A stretch of 64,000 nucleotides of DNA from Variovorax davisae (GTDB taxonomy: Bacteria; Pseudomonadota; Gammaproteobacteria; Burkholderiales; Burkholderiaceae_C): assembly GCF_030316845.1 (NCBI RefSeq), contig NZ_JASZYS010000009.1, forward strand, positions 1-64,000. The letters run 5' to 3'. The notes under the pieces were generated by a model, which worked only from the letters and a program-made list of their open reading frames with translations, was not told the origin of the DNA and did no database searches. The position numbers were made by a program, and so were the translations under genes. How positions within the stretch are numbered: position 1 is the first letter of the stretch; each line of letters starts with the position of its first letter. Of this stretch, positions 27,307 to 36,196 are shown piece after piece.

Positions 27307-28796
27307 GTCTTCGCCGGCTCTCGTCGGTGGCGGCCGCCGCCGTGCTGCTGGCCGGCTGCGTCGCCGGGCCCGACTACCGCAAGCCGGAGGTCGAGGTGCC
27401 GGTCAGCTGGCAGCTGGAAAAGCCCTGGCGCCAGGCTTCGCCGGGCGATGCCGAGGCCAAGGGTCCGTGGTGGCGGCGCTTCGACGACCCGACGCTCGAC
27501 GCCCTGCAGGAGAAGGCACTGGCCAACAGCCCGACGCTCGACCTGGCGAGCGCCCGGCTGGCGCAGGCGCGGGCGACGCTGGCGGGCGCCGAATCGGGCC
27601 GCTCGCCGCAGCTGGGTCTGGGTTCGCGCGCTTCGCGGCTCAAGATCTCGGCCAACCGGCCGCTCACCAACTACGCCACCAACAACTTCTCGACGGTCCA
27701 GAACGACTTCGCGCTGACCCTGGTCGCCAGCTACGAACTCGACCTGGCGGGCCGGGTGCAGCGCTCGGTCGAGGGCGCGACCGCCTCGGCGGCGCAATCG
27801 GCCGCCGACCTCGAGAACACCCGGCTGCTGCTGACCGCCGACCTGGCCTCGGCCTATTTCAACCTGCGCGCCACCGACCTGGAGCTCGACGTGGTCGCGC
27901 GCTCGATCGAGGTCCAGCGCCGGGCCCTGCAGTTCGTGACCGACCGCCACGAAGGCGGCGCGGTGTCGGGCCTCGACGTGGCGCAGCAGCAGGCGCTGCT
28001 CGACAACACGCTGACCCAGGTCGACCTGCTCAAGCGGCTGCGCTCGCAGTTCGAGCATGCGATCGCGACCCTGACCGGCACGCCGGCGCCTAACTTCGCG
28101 CTGGCGCCCGACGTCCAGCCGCTGCGGCCGCCGCCGATCCCGCTGGGCGTGCCGTCGAACGCGCTCGAGCGCCGGCCCGACGTCGCCGCCGCCGAGCGCG
28201 CGATGGCCGCGGCCAATGCGCAGATCGGCGTCGCCACCGCGGCCTTCTACCCGAGCGTGAACCTGCTGCCCACGGCCGGCCTCGACAGCCGCAGCCTGTC
28301 GACCCTGTTCGATGCCCAGAGCGTGCTGTGGTCGATCGGCGTCTCGGCGACCCAGACCATCTTCGACGGCGGCCGGATCCGGGCCAACGTCGACTTCACC
28401 AAGGCCGGCTACGACGCCACCGTCGCCAGCTACCGCCGCGTGGTGCTGACCGCGATGCAGGAGGCCGAGGACGGCATCACCGGCCTGGCTTCGCTGGAGC
28501 GCGCCGCGGCCCAGTCGCAGGCGGCGGTGGCCAGCGCGCGCCGGGTGCTCGACATGTCGGCCAGCCGCTACGAAGGCGGCGCCACCACCTTCCTCGACGT
28601 CATCACGGCCCAGCAGGCGCTGTTGAACATCGAGCGCCAGGCGGCCCAGCTGGCCGGGCAGCGCATGCTGGGCTCGGTGTTCCTCGTCAAGGCGCTGGGC
28701 GGCGACTGGTGCGGCGTCGAACCGCGCGGGGCCGGCGGCGGAGGCGCTAGAACAGACTGCCCTGCCCCGCTGCGCCAGGTGGTCGGAACGCGCTGA
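27303..28796 (+). CDS. RND efflux outer-membrane lipoprotein (NodT/OprM family)
   Basis: This 497-residue TolC-like channel has a lipobox (LLAGC) and two repeated coiled-coil domains. The conserved ALERRPDVAAAERAMAAANAQ and SRYEGGATTFLDVITAQQAL are present. GTG 27303 overlaps the adaptor stop. The normal family end is near VKALGGDW; here about 35 further residues extend into the convergent radical SAM gene, so the two genes overlap by 50 bases at their 3' ends. Confidence 0.92.
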   Translation: MSLRRLSSVAAAAVLLAGCVAGPDYRKPEVEVPVSWQLEKPWRQASPGDAEAKGPWWRRFDDPTLDALQEKALANSPTLDLASARLAQARATLAGAESGRSPQLGLGSRASRLKISANRPLTNYATNNFSTVQNDFALTLVASYELDLAGRVQRSVEGATASAAQSAADLENTRLLLTADLASAYFNLRATDLELDVVARSIEVQRRALQFVTDRHEGGAVSGLDVAQQQALLDNTLTQVDLLKRLRSQFEHAIATLTGTPAPNFALAPDVQPLRPPPIPLGVPSNALERRPDVAAAERAMAAANAQIGVATAAFYPSVNLLPTAGLDSRSLSTLFDAQSVLWSIGVSATQTIFDGGRIRANVDFTKAGYDATVASYRRVVLTAMQEAEDGITGLASLERAAAQSQAAVASARRVLDMSASRYEGGATTFLDVITAQQALLNIERQAAQLAGQRMLGSVFLVKALGGDWCGVEPRGAGGGGARTDCPAPLRQVVGTR

Positions 28797-29841
28797 GGTC
28801 GAGCCCGATGCGCTGGCGGTTGAAGCCGATGCGCTGGGTCGCCTTCTCGAAGCGCTGGCGGATCAGGTCGGCCCACAGGCCGCTGCCCTTCATGCGGGTC
28901 GCGAAGTCGGCGTCGTAGTCCTTGCCGCCGCGCATCTCGCGGATGCGCGCCATGATGCGGTCGGCCCGCTGCGGGTAGTGCAGCTCGAGCCACTGCTTGA
29001 ACAGCGGCGCGACCTCCCAGGGCAGGCGGACCACGGTGTAGAAGGCGCAGCGCGCGCCGGCCTCCCAGGCGGCTTCGAGCACCTGCTCCATGTCTTCGGT
29101 GACGAAGGGAATCTGCGGCGCCACGCTGACGCCCACGGGCACGCCGGCGTCGGCCAGCGTGCGCAGGGTGCGCAGCCGCCGGTGCGGCGCGGCAGCGCGC
29201 GGCTCGAGCTTGCGCGCGAGCTCGCCGTCGAGCGTGGTGATCGTGACGTAGACCGCGGCCAGCCGGTCGGCCGCCATCGGCGCGATCAGGTCGAGGTCGC
29301 GCTCGACCGCGCTGGATTTGGTGACCAGGCCGAAGGGGTGGCGCGCTTCCTTCAGCACTTCGATCACCGAGCGGGTGAGCCGCAGCTCGCGTTCGATCGG
29401 CTGGTAGCAGTCGGTCGCGGTGCCGATCGCGATCTGGCTCGGCCGGTAGGCCTTGCGGCCGAGTTCGGCGCGCAGCACCTCGGCGATATTGCGCTTGGCG
29501 ATCAGCTTGGTCTCGAAGTCCAGGCCGGGTGACAGGTTGAGGTAGCTGTGGGTGGGCCGCGCGAAGCAGTAGATGCAGCCGTGCTCGCAGCCGCGGTAGG
29601 GATTGAGGGAGCGGTCGAAGGGAATGTCGGGCGAGTCGTTCTCGCTCAGCACCGTTTTCACGTCTTCGAAGCGGACCTCGGTCTGCAGCGGCTGCAGGCC
29701 CTCGGCTTCGGCCTCGCCCTCTTCCAGCGTGCCCCAGCCGTCGTCGAAGGCGTCGCGCACGTCGCGCTCGAAGCGATGCGGCAGGCGCGTCGCGGCGCCG
29801 CGGCCCTTGAGGGCGTGGACGGGGATGAAGCTGTCGCCCAT
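28747..29841 (-). CDS. PA0069-type radical SAM protein
   Basis: This 364-residue radical SAM enzyme has the cluster motif RGCEHGCIYC (CxxxCxxC) and belongs to the group related to spore photoproduct lyase (SplB-like). ATG 29841 follows GGAGG. A near-perfect LexA box lies 12 bases upstream, so it is probably SOS-induced; from memory, Pseudomonas PA0069 is also in the LexA regulon. A role in DNA damage repair or tolerance is likely, but the reaction is unknown. Its 3' end overlaps the efflux channel gene. Confidence 0.88.
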   Translation of the reverse strand: MGDSFIPVHALKGRGAATRLPHRFERDVRDAFDDGWGTLEEGEAEAEGLQPLQTEVRFEDVKTVLSENDSPDIPFDRSLNPYRGCEHGCIYCFARPTHSYLNLSPGLDFETKLIAKRNIAEVLRAELGRKAYRPSQIAIGTATDCYQPIERELRLTRSVIEVLKEARHPFGLVTKSSAVERDLDLIAPMAADRLAAVYVTITTLDGELARKLEPRAAAPHRRLRTLRTLADAGVPVGVSVAPQIPFVTEDMEQVLEAAWEAGARCAFYTVVRLPWEVAPLFKQWLELHYPQRADRIMARIREMRGGKDYDADFATRMKGSGLWADLIRQRFEKATQRIGFNRQRIGLDLSAFRPPGAAGQGSLF

Positions 29842-29853
29842 GACGCCTCCAGA

Positions 29854-29873
29854 TACTGTATGAAATAACAGTA
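29854..29873. promoter_or_regulatory. LexA (SOS) box
   Basis: TACTGTATGAAATAACAGTA contains CTGT-N8-ACAG with perfect outer arms, the LexA consensus. It lies between the divergent radical SAM gene (12 bases from its start) and the AP2-like gene (about 140 bases from its start), so it most likely represses the radical SAM gene. Confidence 0.8.
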
Positions 29874-30014
29874 TTTCACGTTTCACGCACGGGCGCAGCA
29901 ACGAACTGCAACGACCCGGGAAGTTTCTCCGAAGTCGAACAGCACCGGCCCACAGACGACCCACGGGCCTCCTTCCGAAGATCGCACGCACCAAAATTTC
30001 GGGAGAGAGGCCGC

Positions 30015-30845
30015 ATGCGGTCGATGTATGGAATCACGCGCGGCAGCGGCGGCTGGAAGGTTGAGCTCAAACGCAACGGCACCACGCTGTTCAAGCGCTT
30101 CATCTTCAAGATGCATCAGGGCGAGGCGCCGGCGCTGGCGAGGGCCCAGGCCTGGCGCGACCAGATGGTCCGGCAGCATCCGCCGGTGCCGCGGCGCCAG
30201 CGGGCCGACATCCTGCGCCGCAACAACACCACGGGCATTCCGGGCGTGAGCTGCCGCACCGACGCCGAGGGCGAGCCGAGGTACTGGATCGTGCAGACCT
30301 ACATCGGCCCGGGCACGATGCTGCGCAAGTGCTTCAGCGTCGGGCGCTACGGGCCGGAGGCCAGGCAGCGGGCCATCGCCGAACGCGAGGAACACCTGCG
30401 GCTGATGGCCGGGCTGGCACGGGTGCATCCGCATGAACTCCTGCTGCGGGCGGCCCCGCCACGGCCCTTGCCCGCCAACTGCCCGGCGCCGGTGGCGGCC
30501 CAGGAACTGGTCCGAAGCACCAACAGGAGCGGGATTCCCGGGGTCTTCCATCGGCGGGCCGGTGCGGCCGACCCCGGCCGCTGGGTGGCGGCGACGCGAT
30601 CGAAGGAGGGGCTGTCGCTGCAGCAATCCTTCTCGGTCGGAAAATACGGCGAGGCACAGGCCAAGGCGCTGGCGGTGGCGGCCCGGCAGGCGCAGCTGCG
30701 GCGCTGCGCGGCCGATCCGGGCCCGGGCTTGCTTGACGCCGTCGAGCCCCCAGCTAAGCTGCACGCTTCACCGGTCATTCCCGATGCCCCGCCGCCCCGA
30801 AAACCTCTACCCCCAGTACCACGCCCATCTCTACTTCGGGCCTGA
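30015..30845 (+). CDS. Protein with three AP2/ERF-like repeats
   Basis: This 276-residue protein contains three related units: 3-52 (weak), 70-131 and 169-229. The last two share N-x-x-GIPGV, a following Trp (W91, W190), FSVG(R/K)YG (107-113, 206-212) and an Ala-rich helix, the pattern of AP2 DNA-binding domains. The first unit keeps YGITRGSGGWKVEL and the helix. AP2 units in bacteria are mostly linked to phage or homing endonucleases, but here no nuclease domain is present. It may bind DNA (inference). The last 62 bases overlap the next gene in another frame; the proline-rich tail there may be run-on. GGAGAG precedes the ATG. Confidence 0.7.
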   Translation: MRSMYGITRGSGGWKVELKRNGTTLFKRFIFKMHQGEAPALARAQAWRDQMVRQHPPVPRRQRADILRRNNTTGIPGVSCRTDAEGEPRYWIVQTYIGPGTMLRKCFSVGRYGPEARQRAIAEREEHLRLMAGLARVHPHELLLRAAPPRPLPANCPAPVAAQELVRSTNRSGIPGVFHRRAGAADPGRWVAATRSKEGLSLQQSFSVGKYGEAQAKALAVAARQAQLRRCAADPGPGLLDAVEPPAKLHASPVIPDAPPPRKPLPPVPRPSLLRA

Positions 30846-31140
30846 GACCGTCGCCCAGGCACGCCGGATCGCCGAGCAGGCAGGGCGCGAATTGCTGGTG
30901 GTGGTCGGGCGCGTGCACGAAAAACTCGTCGGCCCGCATCCGCACTGGAGCTGCCAGATCGCCTTCGATGCCGCCGAGTTCGACGAGGTGATCGCCTGGC
31001 TGGAGGCCCACCGCGAAGGGCTCGACGTCTTCGTGCACGGCCTCACCGGCGACGACTACCAGGACCACACGGCACATGCGATGTGGCTCGGCAACGAGTC
31101 GCCGCTCGATCTGCGCATGTTCAGCCGCCCGGCCGGCTGA
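30784..31140 (+). CDS. DOPA 4,5-dioxygenase family protein
   Basis: This 118-residue small protein begins MPRRPENLYPQYHAHLYFGP and has HYHA-like and late HTAHAMWLG His residues typical of the DOPA 4,5-dioxygenase-like family (aromatic ring-cleaving, COG3805). Members may open catechol-type rings, though many bacterial copies lack tested activity. It starts inside the end of the AP2-like gene (62-base overlap, different frame). It is convergent with a GST gene. Confidence 0.85.
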   Translation: MPRRPENLYPQYHAHLYFGPETVAQARRIAEQAGRELLVVVGRVHEKLVGPHPHWSCQIAFDAAEFDEVIAWLEAHREGLDVFVHGLTGDDYQDHTAHAMWLGNESPLDLRMFSRPAG

Positions 31141-31154
31141 CGCGCGGTCGCCCC

Positions 31155-31811
31155 TCAGAACTCCGCGTCCAGCTCGTCGATCTCCTCCGGCTCCTGCTTC
31201 GCCGCCTTGATCCACTCCTGCATCGCCGGCAGTTCGATGATCCGTTTGCAGTAGCCGGCGCAAACCGTGTCCAGTCGCACGTCGTAGGTCATGAAGCGGG
31301 TCACGACCGGCGCATACATCGCATCTGCGATGCAGGGCTGCTTGCCGAACAGGTACGGGCCACCGTAGGCCTTCAGGCATTCGCGCCAGATCGCGACCAC
31401 GCGGTCGATGTCGGCCTGCGCGCGCGACCAGATCTTGAAGTTGGGGAACCTGGCCTTGACGTTCATCGGCAGCGAGCTGCGCATCGCGCTGAAGCCCGAA
31501 TGCATCTCGCCGCAGATCGCCCGGCAATGGGCCCGGGCCTTGGCATCGGCCGGCAGCAGGCCGGCCTTGGGCTTGATCTCGTGGAGGTATTCGCCGATCG
31601 CCAGCGTGTCCCAGACCTTGATGCCGGCATGCTCGAGCGACGGCACCAGCATCGACGACGAGAGCAGCAGCATCTCGGCCTTCATCGCCGGGTCGTCGGG
31701 CGGGATCACCTTTTCGCTGAAATCCAGGCCCGCGAGCCGGCACATCAACCAGCCGCGCAACGACCAGGCGCCGTAGTTCTTGCTGCTGATGGTGAGAACG
31801 GGTTTGGCCAT
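31155..31811 (-). CDS. Glutathione S-transferase family protein
   Basis: This 218-residue protein has a thioredoxin-like N-terminal domain starting PVLTISSKNYGAWSLRGWLM, the loop SSSMLVPSLEH with the cis-proline before the beta strand, and an all-helical C-terminal domain. The usual catalytic Ser/Tyr position is occupied by Ser or Tyr in NYGAWSLR. ATG 31811 follows AGGAG. Substrate unknown. It is divergent from the PHB depolymerase gene with about 100 bases between them. Confidence 0.9.
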   Translation of the reverse strand: MAKPVLTISSKNYGAWSLRGWLMCRLAGLDFSEKVIPPDDPAMKAEMLLLSSSMLVPSLEHAGIKVWDTLAIGEYLHEIKPKAGLLPADAKARAHCRAICGEMHSGFSAMRSSLPMNVKARFPNFKIWSRAQADIDRVVAIWRECLKAYGGPYLFGKQPCIADAMYAPVVTRFMTYDVRLDTVCAGYCKRIIELPAMQEWIKAAKQEPEEIDELDAEF

Positions 31812-31912
31812 GGAGACTCCTGGGCTGCCGGATCGGCTCTGCACCAGTGCAAGCCCTGTGCCAGAACAGTGCACCGCCGCGCCTTGGCCCGCAACTTGCC
31901 TGCAGCCTCCCC

Positions 31913-33130
31913 ATGCTGTACCGGGCCTACCAAACTCACACCGACCTGCTCTCGCCGTCCCGGCTCGCAGCCCAGTACCTCGGCAGCAGCGTGTGGAAGT
32001 CCCAAGCGGATCGCAGCGCCGCTCGCCGCATCGCTGCGGCGATGGATGTCTACGCCCACCTGCGGCTGACCCACACGCGGCCCGACTACGGCATCGAGAG
32101 CGTGCTGTCCGAAGGGCAGGAAGCCGCGGTCACCGAAGAAGTCGCGCTGGTCGCGCCCTTCGGCACCCTGCTGCACTTCCGCAAGGACACCAAGGCGGTG
32201 CAGCCGAAGGTGCTGCTGGCCGCACCACTGTCGGGCCATTTCGCGACCCTGCTGCGTGAAACGGTGCGAACCCTGCTGCGCGACCACGACGTCTACCTGA
32301 CCGACTGGCACAACGCGCGCGACGTGCCGCTGTGGAACGGCGCCTTCGGCCTCGACGACTACACGCTGCAGATCGTGGGCTTCCTCGAGGCGATCGGACC
32401 CGGCGCCCACATGGTGGCGGTCTGCCAGCCCTGCGTCGCGGCGCTGGCGGCGACCGCGCTGATGGCCGAGGACGACAACGCCGCCGCGCCGCTGAGCCTG
32501 ACCCTCATGGCCGGTCCGGTCGATTGCCGCATCAATCCGACCGCCGTGAACAAGCTGGCGACCGATCGCCCGATCGGCTGGTTCGAGCGCAACCTGATCA
32601 GCCGGGTGCCATGGCCGCATGCCGGGATGATGCGGCGCGTGTACCCGGGCTTCCTGCAGCTCAGCGCCTTCATGAGCATGAATCCCGACCGGCACAAGGA
32701 ACAGTTCAAGAAGCTCTATCACCACCTGGTCGAAGGCGAGCTGGAGCAGGCGGCCACGATCCGCAACTTCTACGACGAATACCTGGCGGTCAACGACCTG
32801 CCGGCCGAGTTCTACCTGGAAACCGTCGAGCGGGTGTTTCAAACCTACGACCTGCCGCGCGGCGAACTCACGGTCGGCGAGCGCAAGGTGAACCCCGTCG
32901 CCATCCGCCGGACCGCGCTGATGACGGTCGAAGGCGAGCGCGACGACATCTGCGCGGTCGGCCAGACCGTTGCGGCGCAGGACCTGTGCACCAGCGTGCG
33001 CCCCTACCTCAAGACCCACCACCTGCAGGCCGGCGTCGGCCACTACGGCGTCTTCAGCGGCAGCAAGTGGAACACGCAGATCTATCCGCGCGTGCGGGAG
33101 ATGATCCACACGGCGCAGGAATTGCACTAA
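31913..33130 (+). CDS. phaZ: Intracellular polyhydroxyalkanoate depolymerase
   Basis: This 405-residue protein matches the intracellular PHB depolymerases of Burkholderiales (i-PhaZ): it starts MLYRAYQTHTDLLSPSRLAA, has the catalytic cysteine segment MVAVCQPCVAAL in place of a lipase box, SLTLMAGPVDCRINPTAVN, and a late His in HYGVFSGSKWN. It mobilises stored PHB granules. An upstream in-frame ATG (31847) adds 22 non-homologous residues and is rejected. The stop overlaps the stop of the convergent LysR gene by four bases. Confidence 0.95.
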   Translation: MLYRAYQTHTDLLSPSRLAAQYLGSSVWKSQADRSAARRIAAAMDVYAHLRLTHTRPDYGIESVLSEGQEAAVTEEVALVAPFGTLLHFRKDTKAVQPKVLLAAPLSGHFATLLRETVRTLLRDHDVYLTDWHNARDVPLWNGAFGLDDYTLQIVGFLEAIGPGAHMVAVCQPCVAALAATALMAEDDNAAAPLSLTLMAGPVDCRINPTAVNKLATDRPIGWFERNLISRVPWPHAGMMRRVYPGFLQLSAFMSMNPDRHKEQFKKLYHHLVEGELEQAATIRNFYDEYLAVNDLPAEFYLETVERVFQTYDLPRGELTVGERKVNPVAIRRTALMTVEGERDDICAVGQTVAAQDLCTSVRPYLKTHHLQAGVGHYGVFSGSKWNTQIYPRVREMIHTAQELH

Positions 33131-34035
33131 GGCAGCAGGGCCTGCCGCAGGTGGGCGATCAGCGCCTGCGACGCGACGTTGCGCATCGGCCCGGGCAGGT
33201 AGACGAGCACGATCCGGCGCTCGACGTCGGGCCGGGTCAGCGGCAGCACCACCAGTTCATCGTCGCGCAGCGAGGAGGTGTAGAGCCTCGGCATCAGCCC
33301 GAGTGCCAGTCCGCCGCGCACCAGGGCGTAGAGCGTCTCCGAATAGCCCACCCGGTAGGGCTCCGAGCCCTGCGCGAACTGGGCCCGGGCCGGATCCCCC
33401 AGCGCCGGCATGCTGCCGCTCTCGAACAGCACCAGGCGCTCGCCGCCGATCGCCTCCCAGTCGGTGCCGCCGGCGGCGGCCAGCGGGTGGTCGCGCCGCA
33501 CCACCAGCACCAGCGGATCGCGGAACAGGTCGACGCAGGCCAGCCCGCCCGGCGGTTCGGTGATGGCGGCCACGGCGAGGTCGAGCTGGCCGCTGCGCAC
33601 TTCGGCCAGCAGCACGTTCGATGGCGCGTCGCGCCAGGCGAACTCGATGCCGTGCGGCGCGCCGCCGCCGACGAAGGCTGCCACCGCCGCCGCGACCCGG
33701 GCGCTGGCCGACGGGATCACGCCGATGCGCACGAAGGCGCGGCCGCGCTGCACCGTGCTCTCGATGTCGCGCAGCGCCACCTCGAAGGTGTTGACCAGGT
33801 AGTCGGTGCGGGCCAGCACCTCGGCGCCGACCGGCGTCAGCGCCAGCCGATGGGTCGAGCGGGTCAGCAGTTCGGCGCCGAGCAGCTTCTCCATCTGCTT
33901 GATCGCATTGCTGAGCGCCGGCTGGGTGATCGACAGGCGGCGCGCGGCACGGCCGAACTGGCCTTCCTCCACCAGCACCGAGAAGCACTGGAGCTGGCGC
34001 AAGGTGAGCGCACGCAATGGCAAGGTGGAAGCCAT
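33127..34035 (-). CDS. LysR family transcriptional regulator
   Basis: This 302-residue regulator has an N-terminal winged helix-turn-helix (LRQLQCFSVLVEEGQFGRAA, ITQPALSNAIKQMEKLLG) and a two-lobed effector domain. It is divergent from the adenosine-deaminase-like and Bug binding-protein operon, the usual arrangement for a LysR activator of that operon. The effector is probably the substrate or product of the deaminase (inference). Confidence 0.93.
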   Translation of the reverse strand: MASTLPLRALTLRQLQCFSVLVEEGQFGRAARRLSITQPALSNAIKQMEKLLGAELLTRSTHRLALTPVGAEVLARTDYLVNTFEVALRDIESTVQRGRAFVRIGVIPSASARVAAAVAAFVGGGAPHGIEFAWRDAPSNVLLAEVRSGQLDLAVAAITEPPGGLACVDLFRDPLVLVVRRDHPLAAAGGTDWEAIGGERLVLFESGSMPALGDPARAQFAQGSEPYRVGYSETLYALVRGGLALGLMPRLYTSSLRDDELVVLPLTRPDVERRIVLVYLPGPMRNVASQALIAHLRQALLP

Positions 34036-34050
34036 GGACCTTGGATATAG

Positions 34051-34061
34051 ATTCAGTGAAT
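34051..34061. promoter_or_regulatory. Candidate LysR operator
   Basis: ATTC-AGT-GAAT is an 11-base palindrome in the AT-rich 83-base gap between the LysR gene and its divergent target, near the expected operator position. The match to T-N11-A is not exact, so this is tentative. Confidence 0.35.
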
Positions 34062-34118
34062 GAAATTATAGGAATTCAAAATTTTCCTTATTTCAGCGGG
34101 CTGCCTAGACTGAGTGGC

Positions 34119-35204
34119 ATGCGCGACACCGCCCTCCCCGATCCCCTCGATGCCTTCCTGCGGGCGATCCCGAAGGTCGAGCTGCACTGCCACCTGTTCG
34201 GAACGGTCCGGCACGCCACCTTCGCCGACCTCAACCGCCGCGCCGGCTCGCCGCTGGCCGACGACGAGATCGAAGGCTTCTACACCCGCGGCGAAAAACC
34301 GGTCGGCGTGCTGCGGGTGCTGCGGGCGCTCGATGCCCAACTGGTCCGCGGCGCCGACGACCTGCACCGGCTCGCCTTCGAATACCTGCAGGACGCGGCG
34401 GCGCACCAGGTGCGCTACAGCGAATTCTTCTGGAACCCGACCGGCACCGTGCACGCCTCCGGCATCGGCTACCGCCAGGCCCAGGACGCGATCGTCCGCG
34501 CCATCCATGATGCGGAGCGCGCCTTCGGCATCGTCGGCCGCCTGATCGCGGCGATCGACCGCGAAGCCAGCCCCGAGGCGGCGGTCGAGATGGTGCAGTG
34601 GGTGACCGGCAACCGCTGCGACGAAGTGATCGGCATCGGCATCGACTACCGCGAGAACGACCGGCCGCCCGAGCTGTTCGCCGCCGCCTATCGCGACGCC
34701 CGGCGCGCCGGCCTCAAGACCACGGCCCACGCCGGCGAGTTCGGCATGCCCTGGACCAACGTGCGCACGGCGCTCGACCTGCTGCAGGTCGACCGCATCG
34801 ACCATGGCTACACGGTGGTCGACCGGCCGGACTTCGCGCGCGAATGCGCCGAGCGCGGCGTGATCTTCACGGTGGTGCCGACCAATTCCTATTACCTGCG
34901 CACGCTGCCGCCGGAGCGCTGGGCGCTCGACCATCCGATCCGCCGCATGCCGGGCCTGGGCCTGCGCATCCACCCGAACACCGACGACCCGACCCTGCAC
35001 AAGGTCACGCCCACCGGGGCTTGGCGGACGATGGTGCGCGACTTCGGCTTCGGGCTCGACGACCTGCGCGGCTTCATGCACAACGGCCTGGACGGCGCCT
35101 GGATCGACGATGCGCAGCGGCGCCGCTGGCGGGCCGACTGGAGCGCCGAATTCGACCAGCTCCGTGCCGGCCTCTCCCCCGACTCTGTCTTGCCGACCCC
35201 ATGA
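34119..35204 (+). CDS. Adenosine deaminase-like amidohydrolase
   Basis: This 361-residue protein has the metal and catalytic residues of the ADA family: H23 and H25 in ELHCHLFG, His/Glu in HAGEFG, His in DRIDHGYTVV and Asp in HPNTDDP. The Asp that contacts ribose in adenosine deaminase (HVHLDG) is Phe27 here, so a different purine or amine is likely. The start at 34119 is chosen because the in-frame extension upstream overlaps the LysR promoter region. The stop overlaps the next start (ATGA). Confidence 0.85.
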   Translation: MRDTALPDPLDAFLRAIPKVELHCHLFGTVRHATFADLNRRAGSPLADDEIEGFYTRGEKPVGVLRVLRALDAQLVRGADDLHRLAFEYLQDAAAHQVRYSEFFWNPTGTVHASGIGYRQAQDAIVRAIHDAERAFGIVGRLIAAIDREASPEAAVEMVQWVTGNRCDEVIGIGIDYRENDRPPELFAAAYRDARRAGLKTTAHAGEFGMPWTNVRTALDLLQVDRIDHGYTVVDRPDFARECAERGVIFTVVPTNSYYLRTLPPERWALDHPIRRMPGLGLRIHPNTDDPTLHKVTPTGAWRTMVRDFGFGLDDLRGFMHNGLDGAWIDDAQRRRWRADWSAEFDQLRAGLSPDSVLPTP

Positions 35205-36187
35205 AAAACCCCATCGCCAAACCCCTGCTCCTCGTCGCCGCCCTGCTGGGCGGGCTGGCCGGCGCGGCCTCGGCCCAGCCGTCATGGCCCGGCGCCAAGC
35301 CGATCACGCTGATCGTCCCCTACTCGGCCGGCGGCAGCGTCGATTTCACGGCCCGCCTGGTCGCGACCAAGCTAGGCGAGCGGCTCAAGCAATCGGTGGT
35401 GATCGAGAACGTGACCGGCGCCGGCGGCGCGATCGGCGTGGCCAAGGCGGTCAACGCGGCGCCCGACGGCTACACGCTGGTGGCCGGGCCGGACAGCGCG
35501 ATCGCCATCGGCCGCCTGATCAACCCGGCCGCCTTCAAGTTCGATCCCCTGAAGGACCTGGCGCCGGTCGGCATGCTGAACACGGCGCCGATGGTGCTGG
35601 TCGCCCGCCCCGGCCTGCCGGTGAAGGATTTCGCGGAATTCGTGAAGCTCGCCAAGGCCTCGCCCGGCAAGTTCAACTACGCCACCTCGGGCGTCGGCAC
35701 CGTGCTCCAGCTGGCGATGGAACTGCTGAAGGAGCGCACCGGCATCTTCGTCACCCATGTGCCCTACCGGGGCGGCGCCCAGATCGCGACCGACGTGATC
35801 GGCAACCAGGTCGACCTGGCGATGCTGGTCAGCACCAGCGCGATCCCGCACGTGGCCGGCAACCGGCTGAAGGCGCTCGGCGTCACCGGCAGCCAGCGGC
35901 TGGACGCCCTGCCCAACGTGCCGACCTTCGGCGAGATGCCGGGCCTGAAGGGCTTCGACATGGTGAGCTGGACCGGCATCTTCGCGCCGGCCCACACGCC
36001 GGCGCCGATCGTGAGCCGCCTGAACCAGGAACTCGATGCGGTGCTGAAGGACCCCGAAGTGCGCGCCAAGCTTCAGGAGCAGGGCGCCCTCCCGGGCACC
36101 GGCTCGCCGGAAGACCTGGGCCGGTTCGTGAAATCGGAATTCGCCCGCAACCAGAAGATCGTGCAGGCGGCCAACATCAAGGAGTGA
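35201..36187 (+). CDS. Bug/TctC family tripartite tricarboxylate transporter binding protein
   Basis: This 328-residue periplasmic protein has a signal peptide (cleavage near GAASAQP). The mature part has ITLIVPYSAGGSVDFTARLV, then HVPYRGGAQIATDVIGNQVD. Translation is coupled to the deaminase-like gene by an ATGA overlap. This suggests that it captures the compound deaminated by that enzyme or a related metabolite. No TctA/TctB genes lie nearby. Confidence 0.9.
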   Translation: MKNPIAKPLLLVAALLGGLAGAASAQPSWPGAKPITLIVPYSAGGSVDFTARLVATKLGERLKQSVVIENVTGAGGAIGVAKAVNAAPDGYTLVAGPDSAIAIGRLINPAAFKFDPLKDLAPVGMLNTAPMVLVARPGLPVKDFAEFVKLAKASPGKFNYATSGVGTVLQLAMELLKERTGIFVTHVPYRGGAQIATDVIGNQVDLAMLVSTSAIPHVAGNRLKALGVTGSQRLDALPNVPTFGEMPGLKGFDMVSWTGIFAPAHTPAPIVSRLNQELDAVLKDPEVRAKLQEQGALPGTGSPEDLGRFVKSEFARNQKIVQAANIKE

Positions 36188-36196
36188 GCCGCGGGC

